64,000 nt of DNA from Roseinatronobacter thiooxidans. Lineage in GTDB: Bacteria; Pseudomonadota; Alphaproteobacteria; Rhodobacterales; Rhodobacteraceae. Below, piece after piece: positions 1-8,050 of this stretch. The stretch spans positions 174,394 through 238,393 of the forward strand of contig NZ_MEHT01000018.1 in NCBI RefSeq assembly GCF_001870675.1, given 5' to 3'. Within the stretch, counting starts at the first letter, position 1. Every line of letters begins with the position of its first letter. The position numbers and the translations under genes are program-made. The notes beneath the pieces are model-generated. The model was not told where the DNA came from, did no database searches, and saw only the letters and a program-made list of their open reading frames with translations.

Positions 1-871
1 GCGCGCGGCCTTCCTCGGACAGGCGCTCTGACCCGTCAGGGCGCAGGATCTCGCCGCGCAGCCAGATTTCACCCCCCTCGATCACGGCAAGGCCGGCAAT
101 CGGGGTTTCGCATGACCCGTCAAGGGCTGCGAGAAAGGCACGCTCGGCGGCCAGACGCTGGGTTGTGGCAAGGTCGTTCAGCGGGGCCAGCATTTCGGCC
201 ATGCGCGCGTCATCTGCGCGCCGTTCAATCCCGATGGCCCCTTGGGCGATGGCGGGCAGCATGTCTTCGGGCGCGATGGCGGATTGGGCGACATCGACCA
301 TGTTCAGGCGGTGCAGCCCGGCCATGGCCAGAAAGGTGCAATCGGCCACGCCATCATCCAGCTTTTTCAGCCGTGTCTGCACATTGCCACGAAATTCGAC
401 CACGTTCAGGTCGGGGCGGCGGCTGAGCAGCTGCGCGCGGCGGCGCAGGCTGGAGGTGCCGACAACCTGCCCCGGTGCCAGATCGGCCAGGGTTTTGACA
501 TGGCGCGAGATGAAAGCATCGCGCGTGTCTTCGCGCGGAAGGTAGCAATCCAGCAGCAGCCCGTCGGGTTGCACGGTCGGCATGTCCTTCATCGAATGGA
601 CGGCAATGTCGATGCGCCCCTCGATCATCGCCTCTTCGATTTCCTTGGTGAACAGCCCCTTGTTGCCGATTTCCTTTAGCGGGCGGTCGGCATCTATCAG
701 CGTGCGGTCATCGCCTGTGGTCTTGATGACCACAATCTCGAACGCCGCCTCTGGCAGGTCATGGGCCGCCATCAGGCGCGCGCGGGTCTCATGGGCCTGT
801 GCCAAGGCCAGCGGAGAGCCGCGTGTGCCGATCTTCAGGGGCTGGTCGGGGGTCGGGTAGCTGTGTGTCAT
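1..871 (-). CDS. hemC: Hydroxymethylbilane synthase (porphobilinogen deaminase), C-terminus cut by window edge
   Basis: Joins four porphobilinogen molecules into hydroxymethylbilane, the third common step of tetrapyrrole synthesis, in the cytoplasm. The frame is open from an ATG at 871 to the left edge (290 codons); the family is about 310-320 residues, so only some 20-30 residues are missing. Visible family features are IGTRGSPLALAQA at the N-terminus, IKTTGDDR, KGLFTKEIEEAM, HSMKDMPT, GTSSLRRRAQL and EFRGNVQTRL. The cofactor-attachment loop LDGSCETP carries the dipyrromethane-binding cysteine at about residue 254. It is divergent from hemE with 107 bases between starts, a common arrangement in Rhodobacterales that suggests a shared promoter region. 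Identity is secure; the true 3' end is outside the window. Confidence 0.96.
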   Translation of the reverse strand, partial: MTHSYPTPDQPLKIGTRGSPLALAQAHETRARLMAAHDLPEAAFEIVVIKTTGDDRTLIDADRPLKEIGNKGLFTKEIEEAMIEGRIDIAVHSMKDMPTVQPDGLLLDCYLPREDTRDAFISRHVKTLADLAPGQVVGTSSLRRRAQLLSRRPDLNVVEFRGNVQTRLKKLDDGVADCTFLAMAGLHRLNMVDVAQSAIAPEDMLPAIAQGAIGIERRADDARMAEMLAPLNDLATTQRLAAERAFLAALDGSCETPIAGLAVIEGGEIWLRGEILRPDGSERLSEEGRA

Positions 872-978
872 ATGCCCTGATTAGCCGTGCTCTGCGCCTC
901 TGACAAGCGCAGAGTGTATCGCAGACTTGACATTGCGCGCCTGTCTTGGGACGAGAACAAGACCAAGGAGAGAGCCAT

Positions 979-2028
979 ATGACTGCGACTGCCCCCACAA
1001 AGACCATTTTGCGCGCCCTTGCGGGCGAAACACTGCCCACACCCCCCATCTGGATGATGCGTCAGGCGGGGCGTTACCTGCCTGAATACAAGGCCACGCG
1101 CGCGCAGGCAGGCGATTTCCTGTCTCTGTGCTATAACCCCGAACTGGCCGCCGAAGTGACCTTGCAGCCCATTCGCCGCTACGGGTTCGATGCCGCGATT
1201 CTGTTTGCCGATATCCTGCTGATCCCGCAGGCGCTGGGGGCGGATTTGTGGTTTGTCACCGGCGAGGGGCCACGCCTGTCCACGCTCAATGACATGGCAG
1301 GGGTCGAGGCGCTGAAACCTGTGGAGGCGATTCACGACACGCTGTCGCCGGTGTATGAAACCGTGAAAATCCTGTCGCGCGAATTGCCCGCCGAGACGAC
1401 ATTGATCGGCTTTGCCGGTGCGCCATGGACTGTGGCCACCTATATGATCGCCGGTCGCGGCACGCCGGACCAAGCGCCCGCCCATGCCATGCGCGAAGCC
1501 GCGCCAGAGGCGTTTGATGCGCTGATCAACCGGATCACGGTGGCGACAATCGAATATCTGTCCATGCAGATCGATGCAGGGGCCGAAGTGGTGAAAATCT
1601 TTGACAGCTGGGCAGGCTCGTTGAAGGGTGACGCGTTCCTGAAATATTCGCTGGAACCCGCGCGCCAGATCACGGCCGCGCTGAAAGCCCGCCATCCCGG
1701 CATTCCCGTCATCGCCTTCCCGCGCGAGGCAGGGGACGGCTATATCGGTTTTGGCAAAGCGACAGGGGCCGATTGCGTGGCGCTGGACAATTCGATCACC
1801 CCCGAATGGGCGGCAGAGCATGTGCAGGTGGATGGTTGTGTGCAGGGCAATCTGGCCTCCAGCCATATGGTGACAGGCGGGCAGGCGCTGGTCGATGCGA
1901 CCGAACGTGTTGTGCGCGCTTTCCGCAACGGGCCGCATATCTTCAACCTCGGTCATGGCATCACCCCTGATGCAGACCCCGAGAATGTGGCCCTGATGAT
2001 CGAGACAGTGCGTAACTTCCGCGAATAA
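979..2028 (+). CDS. hemE: Uroporphyrinogen decarboxylase
   Basis: Removes four acetate carboxyls from uroporphyrinogen III to give coproporphyrinogen III. 349 residues, normal for the family. Signatures are [16 protein letters not shown] near the N-terminus (substrate-contacting arginine), [26 protein letters not shown], the central KIFDSWAG and the C-terminal FNLGHGI. The start at 979 is preceded by an AAGGAG ribosome site at 965-970; an in-frame ATG at 946 lacks one and would extend the protein by 11 unconserved residues. Divergent from hemC, so two tetrapyrrole genes share one upstream region. Downstream, two GC-rich palindromes separate it from the convergent BKACE gene. Confidence 0.97.
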   Translation: MTATAPTKTILRALAGETLPTPPIWMMRQAGRYLPEYKATRAQAGDFLSLCYNPELAAEVTLQPIRRYGFDAAILFADILLIPQALGADLWFVTGEGPRLSTLNDMAGVEALKPVEAIHDTLSPVYETVKILSRELPAETTLIGFAGAPWTVATYMIAGRGTPDQAPAHAMREAAPEAFDALINRITVATIEYLSMQIDAGAEVVKIFDSWAGSLKGDAFLKYSLEPARQITAALKARHPGIPVIAFPREAGDGYIGFGKATGADCVALDNSITPEWAAEHVQVDGCVQGNLASSHMVTGGQALVDATERVVRAFRNGPHIFNLGHGITPDADPENVALMIETVRNFRE

Positions 2029-2056
2029 GCTGACTGCGCACAACGGGCGCGCGGCC

Positions 2057-2077
2057 GTCCCGGGCTTGACCCGGGAC
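2057..2077. repeat. REP-like palindrome after hemE
   Basis: Perfect inverted repeat GTCCCGGG, 5-base loop CTTGA, CCCGGGAC. Very similar short palindromes are dispersed in many alphaproteobacterial genomes. It lies between convergent genes and has no T run, so it is more likely a REP-type element or mRNA-stabilising hairpin than an intrinsic terminator. Confidence 0.5.
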
Positions 2078-2109
2078 CTCGCGGGCGGTGCCTTGAGGCC
2101 AGCATAGAG

Positions 2110-2131
2110 AACCCGGCTCTGCGGCCGGGTT
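2110..2131. terminator. Putative bidirectional hairpin between hemE and BKACE gene
   Basis: An 8-base-pair stem AACCCGGC / GCCGGGTT with loop TCTGCG, 16 bases past the stop codon of the minus-strand BKACE gene and about 80 bases past hemE. It could end transcription from both sides. The following T tract is only two to three bases, so termination strength is uncertain. Confidence 0.4.
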
Positions 2132-2146
2132 TGCGTGGCGCGGGGG

Positions 2147-2980
2147 TCACTTCGGTGCGCGCAGCCCCAGAATGGCGCGCGCCTGCTGCCAGCTGGCTAC
2201 GGGACGGTCATATGTCGCGCATATCTCGGCGGTGCGCGCGACCAATGCCGCATTGGACGGCGCAAGGCGGTCGCGGTCCAGCCGCATATTATCCTCCAGC
2301 CCCGTGCGGGTATGCCCGCCACGCGCAATCGCCCAGTCATTGACCACGATCTGGTTGGGTCCAATCCCCGCCGCGCACCACAGCGCATCCGGCGCAAAGC
2401 GGGCCAGCGTTTCGATATAGATATCCAGTATCCGTTCATCCGCGATCATGGCGTTTTTCACCCCCATCACGAATTGCACATAGAGAGGGCGCTTCAAACG
2501 CCCGTCATCGGCCATTTTCGCAGCCTGAATGATATGGCTCAGGTCAAACGCCTCGATTTCCGGCATGACATCATATTTTTGCATCTCTACTGCCAGCCAG
2601 TCCACCAGATCGGGCGGATTCTCATAGACGCGGGTCGGGAAATTGTTGGACCCGACCGAGAGCGATGCCATGTCAGGGCGCAGCGGCAGCATGCCGCCCC
2701 GCGCCTGCCCCGCCCCGGACCGCCCCCCTGTCGAGAACTGGATGATCATGCCGGGGCAATGTTTCTCCAGCCCCTCTTTCAGGCGGGCGAATTTCTCTGG
2801 GTCGGATGAGGGCGTTTCATCGTCATTGCGAACATGACAATGCGCGATGCTGGCGCCTGCCTCAAAAGCGGCCTGCGTGCTTTCAATCTGCTCGGCCACT
2901 GTGATCGGCACAGCCGGATTATTGGCCTTGGTCGGCACCGAGCCTGTGATGGCGACCGCGATGATGCAGGGGGTGGTCAT
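2147..2980 (-). CDS. Beta-keto acid cleavage enzyme (BKACE, DUF849 family)
   Basis: Members of this TIM-barrel, zinc-dependent family condense a beta-keto acid with acetyl-CoA to give acetoacetate and a new CoA ester; the founding member is 3-keto-5-aminohexanoate cleavage enzyme of lysine fermentation. 277 residues from the chosen ATG. Family features are IIAVAITGSVPT at the N-terminus, the metal-binding AHCHVR, IIQFSTGG, VGSNNFPTRVYEN and the C-terminal GGHTRTGLEDN. Two starts are possible: 2986 (MPMTTP) and 2980 (MTTP); both follow a GGAAGGAAG site, and the second gives the family-typical N-terminus. The substrate cannot be read from the sequence and no obvious pathway partners are adjacent. 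Confidence 0.88.
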   Translation of the reverse strand: MTTPCIIAVAITGSVPTKANNPAVPITVAEQIESTQAAFEAGASIAHCHVRNDDETPSSDPEKFARLKEGLEKHCPGMIIQFSTGGRSGAGQARGGMLPLRPDMASLSVGSNNFPTRVYENPPDLVDWLAVEMQKYDVMPEIEAFDLSHIIQAAKMADDGRLKRPLYVQFVMGVKNAMIADERILDIYIETLARFAPDALWCAAGIGPNQIVVNDWAIARGGHTRTGLEDNMRLDRDRLAPSNAALVARTAEICATYDRPVASWQQARAILGLRAPK

Positions 2981-3144
2981 GGGCATTCTTCCTTCCAGAC
3001 TGTCTACGGCTTGCATATGCCGCGTTCTGGTGCGCGTGCATGCTGATGTGCCTGCAAAACCTTGCGGCAGGATACAGGCTTGTGCAAGACTACACCACGC
3101 AAGCTGGGTTTTGCAAAGACGGCCTCTGAGAAAGGAAACTGCGC

Positions 3145-3615
3145 GTGCAACGTGTCACAATCACCTTGCCCGGCCCGTTATGCACGGAATTGGACCGCCA
3201 TGTTGCGGACAGGCGCTATGACAACCGCTCTGAGGCCGTGCGCGACCTGCTGCGCACAGCCCTGCGCGACACCGCCGCCCCTGCGCAGACCGGCACGGCG
3301 ATGGGTGTTCTGTCTTATGTCTATGACCATCACACCCGCGATCTGGCCAGCCGTCTGATGCACCATCACCATGACCACCATACGCTGAGCATCACCACAA
3401 GCCATGTCCATCTGGACCATGACACATGTCTGGAAACCGCCATTCTGCGCGGCCCTGTCGCGGCTTTGCGCGCCTATGCCGATGGCGTTCTGGGCCAGCG
3501 CGGCGTCCTGCATGGCAATCTGTTCCTGATCCCGATTGAAGCGCGCGTGCACACCCATGACCATGGCCACGGCGCAGACCACCATGAGCATCTGCATGTG
3601 AAAGACAGCTTTTAG
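3145..3615 (+). CDS. nikR: Nickel-responsive transcriptional regulator NikR
   Basis: Ribbon-helix-helix repressor with a C-terminal ACT-type nickel-sensing domain. It represses nickel uptake genes when nickel is sufficient. 156 residues. Residues 1-45 form the RHH DNA-binding part (RVTITLP, then SEAVRDLLR). The sensing ligands fall exactly at the E. coli numbering: His76, His87, His89 and Cys95, in the stretch TSHVHLDHDTC. The C-terminus is unusually His-rich (HTHDHGHGADHHEHLH), perhaps an extra metal sink. The start is GTG, preceded by AAAGGAAA at 3131-3138. It lies near the nickel ECF transporter operon, whose leader carries a perfect NikR operator, so the two are very likely regulator and target. 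Confidence 0.95.
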   Translation: MQRVTITLPGPLCTELDRHVADRRYDNRSEAVRDLLRTALRDTAAPAQTGTAMGVLSYVYDHHTRDLASRLMHHHHDHHTLSITTSHVHLDHDTCLETAILRGPVAALRAYADGVLGQRGVLHGNLFLIPIEARVHTHDHGHGADHHEHLHVKDSF

Positions 3616-3866
3616 GCTTCGGCCGTGATATAGGATTCGCTGTGTCTCTGGCTTTTGCGCGGGTGTCTGCATTGGCGAGACAGGCAGAGATGCAGGTGCA
3701 GCGGATGCGCGAAGGGCGGTCTGCGGACGGAGCGGACGTTCGATACATCTGTGCATAAATCCAGAGAGATCAGAAGTTTGACCAGTCTGTTGCTTTGGTT
3801 ATCAGATGGTATAGGATTTTTTCCAGATAGATTCTTGCAAACTTTCAATCGACAAAGAGGGCAAAG

Positions 3867-4394
3867 ATGGGAAAACGCGGTCTGGACGATCCTTTCTATG
3901 AACGCCTGCACACATTTCTAAATGCGACTAAGGGTGAGACCGAAAGGGGGCGCGCCCTTGTCGCAGCTTCATTGATCGAGGAAATGCTCGAAGAGGTTCT
4001 GCGGGGCTTTTTCTTGGCTGACTCGGCGACAAAGAAACTGTTTGACGATCCAAACGCCCCACTATCTACACTTTCATCAAAGGCTTCGGCTAGCCGAGCG
4101 CTCGGGCTAATATCAGCCGAAGAATTCAGAGATATCGAGTTGGTTCGGAAAATACGTAATGCTTTTGCGCACAGCGTAATGTGTTCATTCGACAATGATA
4201 AAATCAAAAGTTGGGCTAGTGCGCTAAAGGTAGGAATGTCCACCCTCGACGCACTTGAAAATGGGCACAAGTCACGTGTGGATGACCCGAAACAGCGATT
4301 TGGTATGGTAACTGCAAGTCTTGTCAGTTCACTTTATAATCGCGCTCACTACGTGAAAAAAGAGCGGCTAACAGATCGAACCTGGCCACTATAG
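3867..4394 (+). CDS. MtlR-like small protein with HEPN-type RX4H motif
   Basis: 175 residues, all-alpha in appearance. The pattern RGRALVAASLIEEMLEEVL, a central serine-rich linker and IRNAFAHS resembles the MtlR/MltR (mannitol operon repressor) family, although no mannitol genes are near. Such proteins are widespread orphan genes, and the RNAFAH segment fits the RX4-6H signature of HEPN-type RNases, so an RNA-directed or toxin-like role is possible. The start at 3867 follows AAAGAGG. The gene is visibly poorer in GC than the nickel genes on either side and interrupts the nikR/nik operon neighbourhood, suggesting acquisition by transfer. Function is not established. Confidence 0.6.
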   Translation: MGKRGLDDPFYERLHTFLNATKGETERGRALVAASLIEEMLEEVLRGFFLADSATKKLFDDPNAPLSTLSSKASASRALGLISAEEFRDIELVRKIRNAFAHSVMCSFDNDKIKSWASALKVGMSTLDALENGHKSRVDDPKQRFGMVTASLVSSLYNRAHYVKKERLTDRTWPL

Positions 4395-4522
4395 CTGTTT
4401 TCTAGTTGTGATTGCTTGCGTCGGCAAAGCGCTCATACCAACGAAGCCGCACGCGGCACGCGCCCAAGGCATCGCTCATATGAAACGGCCATAAACGGCA
4501 TCAGATGGACACACCGCACCAC

Positions 4523-5281
4523 CTAGGCCGTGGCTTGCGGACTGTGACCGTGGCTGGCCGCGTCATGCGGTGTCAGGGAATGCGGAACCTCTTGCCCATG
4601 CGCGGCCATCAACGCCGCATTGCCCAACACCTCGCGCGCAGGGCCATCGGCGCAGATGCGCCCTGCGTCCAGCACGATCACGCGCGGGCACAGGTCCAGC
4701 AGCAGTTCCAGATCATGGCTGGCAATCAGCATCGCCTGCTCCATGCCTGCCAGCAGCGTGATCAGGCGGCGGCGGCTGCGCAGGTCCAGCGCGGCAGAGG
4801 GTTCGTCCAGCAGCATCAGCGCGGGCTGCATCACCAGCGCCCCCGCGATGCAGGCGCGGCGCTTTTCGCCACCGGACAACTGGGTGACGGGCCGATCCTC
4901 CAGCCCGCTTAGCCCGCAAGCGTCCAAAGCATCCGCGACACGGGCTGCCACCTCGGGCGCGGGCAGGCCCAGATTGCGCGCGCCAAAGGCGACATCCTCG
5001 ATCAGGGTGGGGCAAAACAGCTGGTCATCGGCCTGTTGGAACACCAGCGCCACATCCGGTTGGAACTGGCCTTTGCGCACAGGCTGGCCCGAGAGGCGCA
5101 ACGCGCCGCTTTGGGGGGGCAGAATGCCCGCAATCGTGTGAAACAGGCTGGTCTTGCCCGCGCCATTCGGCCCCACCAGCCCCACACGCGCGCCCCGCTC
5201 CAGCGTGAAACTTACATCTTCCAGCACCGGCCCCTGCCCCGGCCAGCCCACTGACACAGTGTCGAGTTCCAGCAGGCTCAT
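4523..5281 (-). CDS. nikO: Nickel/cobalt ECF transporter ATPase
   Basis: Energy-coupling ATPase of a group I ECF transporter for Ni or Co, CbiO/NikO type. 252 residues. Walker A GPNGAGKTS, Q-loop region FQQADDQLF, signature LSGGEKRR, Walker B LMLLDEPSAALD and switch histidine ASHD are all intact. The His-rich C-terminus (HDAASHGHS) is common in metal transport ATPases. The start at 5281 overlaps the nikQ stop by an ATGA; upstream in-frame ATGs lie inside nikQ. Last gene of nikL-M-Q-O. Nickel is preferred over cobalt because of nikR and the NikR operator upstream of the operon; the protein alone could be called CbiO. Confidence 0.92.
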   Translation of the reverse strand: MSLLELDTVSVGWPGQGPVLEDVSFTLERGARVGLVGPNGAGKTSLFHTIAGILPPQSGALRLSGQPVRKGQFQPDVALVFQQADDQLFCPTLIEDVAFGARNLGLPAPEVAARVADALDACGLSGLEDRPVTQLSGGEKRRACIAGALVMQPALMLLDEPSAALDLRSRRRLITLLAGMEQAMLIASHDLELLLDLCPRVIVLDAGRICADGPAREVLGNAALMAAHGQEVPHSLTPHDAASHGHSPQATA

Positions 5282-5994
5282 AAGCGGTCCAGCCACAGGA
5301 CAAACAGCGCCAGCACCAGCGCGCCCGCCATGAAACCCCAATCGCGCGCAAGCAGCGGCGGCGCAGGGGCCGCCAGCCCTGAACTATAGCCGCGCAAACG
5401 CATTGCCGCCCAGAGCTGTTCGGACCGCGCCTGCGCGCGGATCAGGCTGGTGGCCAGCAGCAGCGCATGTTCGGGCAAGGCCCGCCACCCCGATCTGCCC
5501 CCGCGCAACCGTCTCGCAAGGCGTGCGCGGGCCAGTTGCGCCGCGACCTCGTCCATATAGCGCAATGTCAGCAACGCGAGATCGGCCATCAGCGCAGGCA
5601 CGCCCAGCGCGCGCATGGCGGCAACCAGTTGCAGCACCGGCACTGGAGAGAGCAGCGCCAGCGTCAGCGCAACAATGGCCAGCAAGCGCGCGGCAATCAG
5701 CGCGCCTGCCTGCGCCCCCTCCAGATACAGAGTAAGCGGGCCGATGCGGGCAAACACTGTCTCGCCCGCGATCATCGGCAAAACCACCATAAACCCGCAG
5801 GCCAGCACCACAGCGCCCCGAAGCCGCGCCAATTCGCGCCATGACAGGCCAGCGGCTAACACCGCCACAGCGGCGATGGCCCCCAGCGCAAGCAGGGTGT
5901 CAAGGGTTTGCACAGCGGCAAAGCCGAATGCCAGCACGAAAGCGGCAACCAGCCGCGCACGCGCGGACACTGGGGTGGCGACCGCCCTAGCCAT
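5278..5994 (-). CDS. nikQ: Nickel/cobalt ECF transporter transmembrane T component
   Basis: Membrane coupling subunit (CbiQ/NikQ) that links the substrate-binding M subunit to the NikO ATPase. 238 residues with several hydrophobic segments. The Arg-containing coupling motifs typical of EcfT proteins are seen as ARLARRLRG and AMRLRGYSS, which contact the ATPase. The start at 5994 (MARAVATPV) overlaps the end of nikM by 8 bases and overlaps nikO by 4, so the three are translationally coupled. The longer reading frame, starting 18 codons earlier, lies inside nikM and is less likely. Confidence 0.9.
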   Translation of the reverse strand: MARAVATPVSARARLVAAFVLAFGFAAVQTLDTLLALGAIAAVAVLAAGLSWRELARLRGAVVLACGFMVVLPMIAGETVFARIGPLTLYLEGAQAGALIAARLLAIVALTLALLSPVPVLQLVAAMRALGVPALMADLALLTLRYMDEVAAQLARARLARRLRGGRSGWRALPEHALLLATSLIRAQARSEQLWAAMRLRGYSSGLAAPAPPLLARDWGFMAGALVLALFVLWLDRL

Positions 5995-6610
5995 AAGACA
6001 GCAAGTACGGCGCGGCGCGGCGCAAGACGCGCAAGACAGCCACCACAATCACCCCCTCGGCCAGCATCAGGGGGATATGCGCCAAGGCGAAGGCCTGAAG
6101 CGCTGCCCGTTCTGCCGCAGGGTCCAGCGCCACCGGCAGGCCCGCCAGCACAAGGCCCGCGAAAATCGCAACAGCGGCCAGAACCGCGCCACAGCCCGCG
6201 CAGAGCGCGGCGAGATCAGGCCAGCGCGTGCCCCCCACCTGCCAGATGCCAAAGGAGAGCAGCGCAGGCAGCCCAAGGATCAGCCCATTCAGCCCCAACG
6301 TGGTCAGCCCGCCATGCCCGAACAGCACCGCTTGCAAAAACAGGCCCACCAGAATGGCAGGCACGGCGAACCAGCCCAGCATCACCCCCAACAGCCCCGC
6401 CAGCACCAGATGCACCGAGGCAGGCGGCACAGGTATTGCCACCAGAGAGGCCGCGAAGAACACAGTTGTCAGCATGGCCGCGCGCGGGATAGCGGCGGAC
6501 GGGTCTGCCATCTGCTTGATGCGCGACAGCGCCACCGCGGCCAGCAGCCCCGCGCCGCCATAGCCCGCCAGCGCCATCTGCACCGGAACAATACCATCAG
6601 GCAGATGCAT
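5987..6610 (-). CDS. nikM: Nickel/cobalt ECF transporter substrate-specific component
   Basis: Metal-binding S component (CbiM/NikM). 207 residues, almost entirely transmembrane. The N-terminus MHLPDG is diagnostic: Met1 amino group and His2 help form the square-planar Ni/Co site together with a later histidine (PPASVHLVLAG). Start at 6610, overlapping nikL by 14 bases. There is no separate NikN/CbiN gene; nikL takes its place, as in NikMLQO-type systems. Metal preference for nickel is inferred from the NikR operator, not from the protein. Confidence 0.92.
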   Translation of the reverse strand: MHLPDGIVPVQMALAGYGGAGLLAAVALSRIKQMADPSAAIPRAAMLTTVFFAASLVAIPVPPASVHLVLAGLLGVMLGWFAVPAILVGLFLQAVLFGHGGLTTLGLNGLILGLPALLSFGIWQVGGTRWPDLAALCAGCGAVLAAVAIFAGLVLAGLPVALDPAAERAALQAFALAHIPLMLAEGVIVVAVLRVLRRAAPYLLSYG

Positions 6611-7058
6611 CGCTTCCCCCTTTGCGCGCGCGGATATACAGGCCCGTTCCCAGCGCCCCCCACGCGACCAGCGCCACCATCAGCGCGCGTTGGGTCCATG
6701 TCTGCGCGGGGGCACGCGCTAGGCTGGCAGGGGCAGCCCCGCCAATCTCGACCGATGTGGTCACCCCATGCCCCGCCTGCCGCATCTGCACCGCCCAAGC
6801 CCCTGCTATGGCATCGGGGATGAACTCGAACCGGCCATCACGATCCGCGACGCCCTGTCCCCAGACTTCAGTCGGTGCATCGGGGGCGTAGATGATGACC
6901 TGCGCATGGGCCATCGGCGCGCCTGTGTCATAGCGGGCATGCAGGCGGATGGCTTGGGCGGTTTCAACCTCGATCACCGCGGCGTGGCTATGCGCGGCCA
7001 TCGGGGCGCTGATACCCAGCGTCAGGACAAGGCCAAAACAGGCAGCAAGCCGGTGCAT
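6597..7058 (-). CDS. nikL: NikL/CbiL-type auxiliary component of nickel ECF transporter
   Basis: 153 residues: a signal peptide (about residues 1-22), a periplasmic beta-sandwich of the carboxypeptidase-regulatory/DUF4198 kind with His-containing AAHSHAA immediately after the signal, and one C-terminal transmembrane helix (ALMVALVAWGALGTGLYI) ending in basic residues. This layout matches NikL proteins that replace NikN in some nickel ECF systems. First gene of the minus-strand operon; a NikR operator lies 23 bases upstream of its start. The exact role of NikL in metal delivery is not well defined in the family. Confidence 0.8.
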   Translation of the reverse strand: MHRLAACFGLVLTLGISAPMAAHSHAAVIEVETAQAIRLHARYDTGAPMAHAQVIIYAPDAPTEVWGQGVADRDGRFEFIPDAIAGAWAVQMRQAGHGVTTSVEIGGAAPASLARAPAQTWTQRALMVALVAWGALGTGLYIRARKGGSDASA

Positions 7059-7080
7059 GAAAGATGTCCTATTGCCGAGG

Positions 7081-7108
7081 GTATGATGTTTCTATGAATT
7101 TGTCATAC
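7081..7108. promoter_or_regulatory. NikR operator upstream of nikL
   Basis: Perfect inverted repeat GTATGA, 16-base spacer, TCATAC. This is identical in half-sites and spacing to the E. coli NikR operator. It sits 23 bases upstream of the nikL start codon, where bound NikR would block transcription or initiation. Together with nikR at 3145 it defines a nickel-repressed uptake operon. Confidence 0.88.
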
Positions 7109-7336
7109 CCGCGCGGGGCGAGGCGTCAAGCGGGGCATTCGAGCCTTTGAAACCAGCGCTTCCAAAGCTCATGTATATGAAAAACCTGAAATTTCCGCCT
7201 GAAACCAACGCCGCGCAATGGCGCAGGCAGGACATGCTGCACATTTCAAGCTAGCGCTATATGCCTGAATATTTTGCGCTAAATGAAAATATGACCGAAA
7301 ACTGGGCAAACTACGAATCTCAAAGCCCGCCGCACT

Positions 7337-8050
7337 TCACCCCGCGCGGCTGCCCGTATTCCTCGCCGTGCCCATATACAGGATCGATGTCAGCGGCAGG
7401 CGGCCGAATTTCAGATCGCCGCGCAAGTTTATGCCGCGCGGGCCAAGCCCTGTCAGTGGCCCCGGTTCCAGCCCTGCCGCTGTCAGCGCCGCGCGCAACT
7501 CTGCCGGTTTGATGAACATGGCGGGGTCATGCGTGCCTTTGGGCAGAATGCGCAGCACATCTTCGGCCATGGTAATGGTCACCAGACGCGCAAGCGGGTT
7601 GCGGTTGATCGTGTCGAACAGGAACATCCCGTCAGGGACCAGCACGCGCGCCACCTCGGACATGACAAGGGGCAAGTCCTGCACATGTTCCAGCACATCG
7701 ACGCAGACCACCGCATCGAAACTTTCCGGTTCGTAGGGCAGCGCTTCGCCCACGCCCACATCATAGCGGATATCATGGCCCATCTGCGCGGCATGGGCGC
7801 GCGCGGCCTCCACTGCCTGCGCGGCGGGGTCAATGCCAGTCACTTGCGCGCCGCGCGCGGCCAGTGCCTCGGCCATGAAGCCGCCCGCGCAGCCCAGATC
7901 CAGCACGCGCTTGCCCGCCCAGTCGATCTGGCGATCGAACCATGACAGCCGCCCCGGCACCATGGCTTTCAGCGTCCGCACCCAGCGTATCTCGTCCGAC
8001 CACCAGTGATCGGCCACCTTGTCATAGATTGTCAGGTCATTTCGGGTCAT
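7337..8050 (-). CDS. ubiG: UbiG-type class I methyltransferase (ubiquinone biosynthesis O-methyltransferase)
   Basis: SAM-dependent methyltransferase predicted to perform the two O-methylations of the ubiquinone ring. 237 residues. The N-terminus (IYDKVADHWWSDEIRWVRTLK) resembles the UbiG start region; motif I is VLDLGCAGGFMAEALA, the acidic motif II region is VTGIDPAAQAV, followed by VDVLEHVQD and GPRGINLRG. UbiG orthologues usually begin with more residues before the Rossmann core and carry an amphipathic segment, so a related methyltransferase of similar fold cannot be excluded. Start ATG at 8050; it overlaps the end of the upstream membrane methyltransferase gene by 14 bases, suggesting co-transcription. 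Confidence 0.72.
   Translation of the reverse strand: MTRNDLTIYDKVADHWWSDEIRWVRTLKAMVPGRLSWFDRQIDWAGKRVLDLGCAGGFMAEALAARGAQVTGIDPAAQAVEAARAHAAQMGHDIRYDVGVGEALPYEPESFDAVVCVDVLEHVQDLPLVMSEVARVLVPDGMFLFDTINRNPLARLVTITMAEDVLRILPKGTHDPAMFIKPAELRAALTAAGLEPGPLTGLGPRGINLRGDLKFGRLPLTSILYMGTARNTGSRAG

Noticed and set aside
868..2043. Long minus-strand open frame opposite hemE
   Set aside because: Antisense shadow of hemE in GC-rich DNA; no conserved motif or ribosome site.
3616..3866. Short frame with GTG start (about 38 codons ending RYICA) after nikR
   Set aside because: No ribosome site or recognisable pattern; may be a fragment but cannot be supported.
5615..6823. 402-codon plus-strand open frame across the nik operon
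   Set aside because: Overlaps three well-supported transporter genes on the other strand; composition is Arg/Gln/Ala-rich as expected of an antisense frame.
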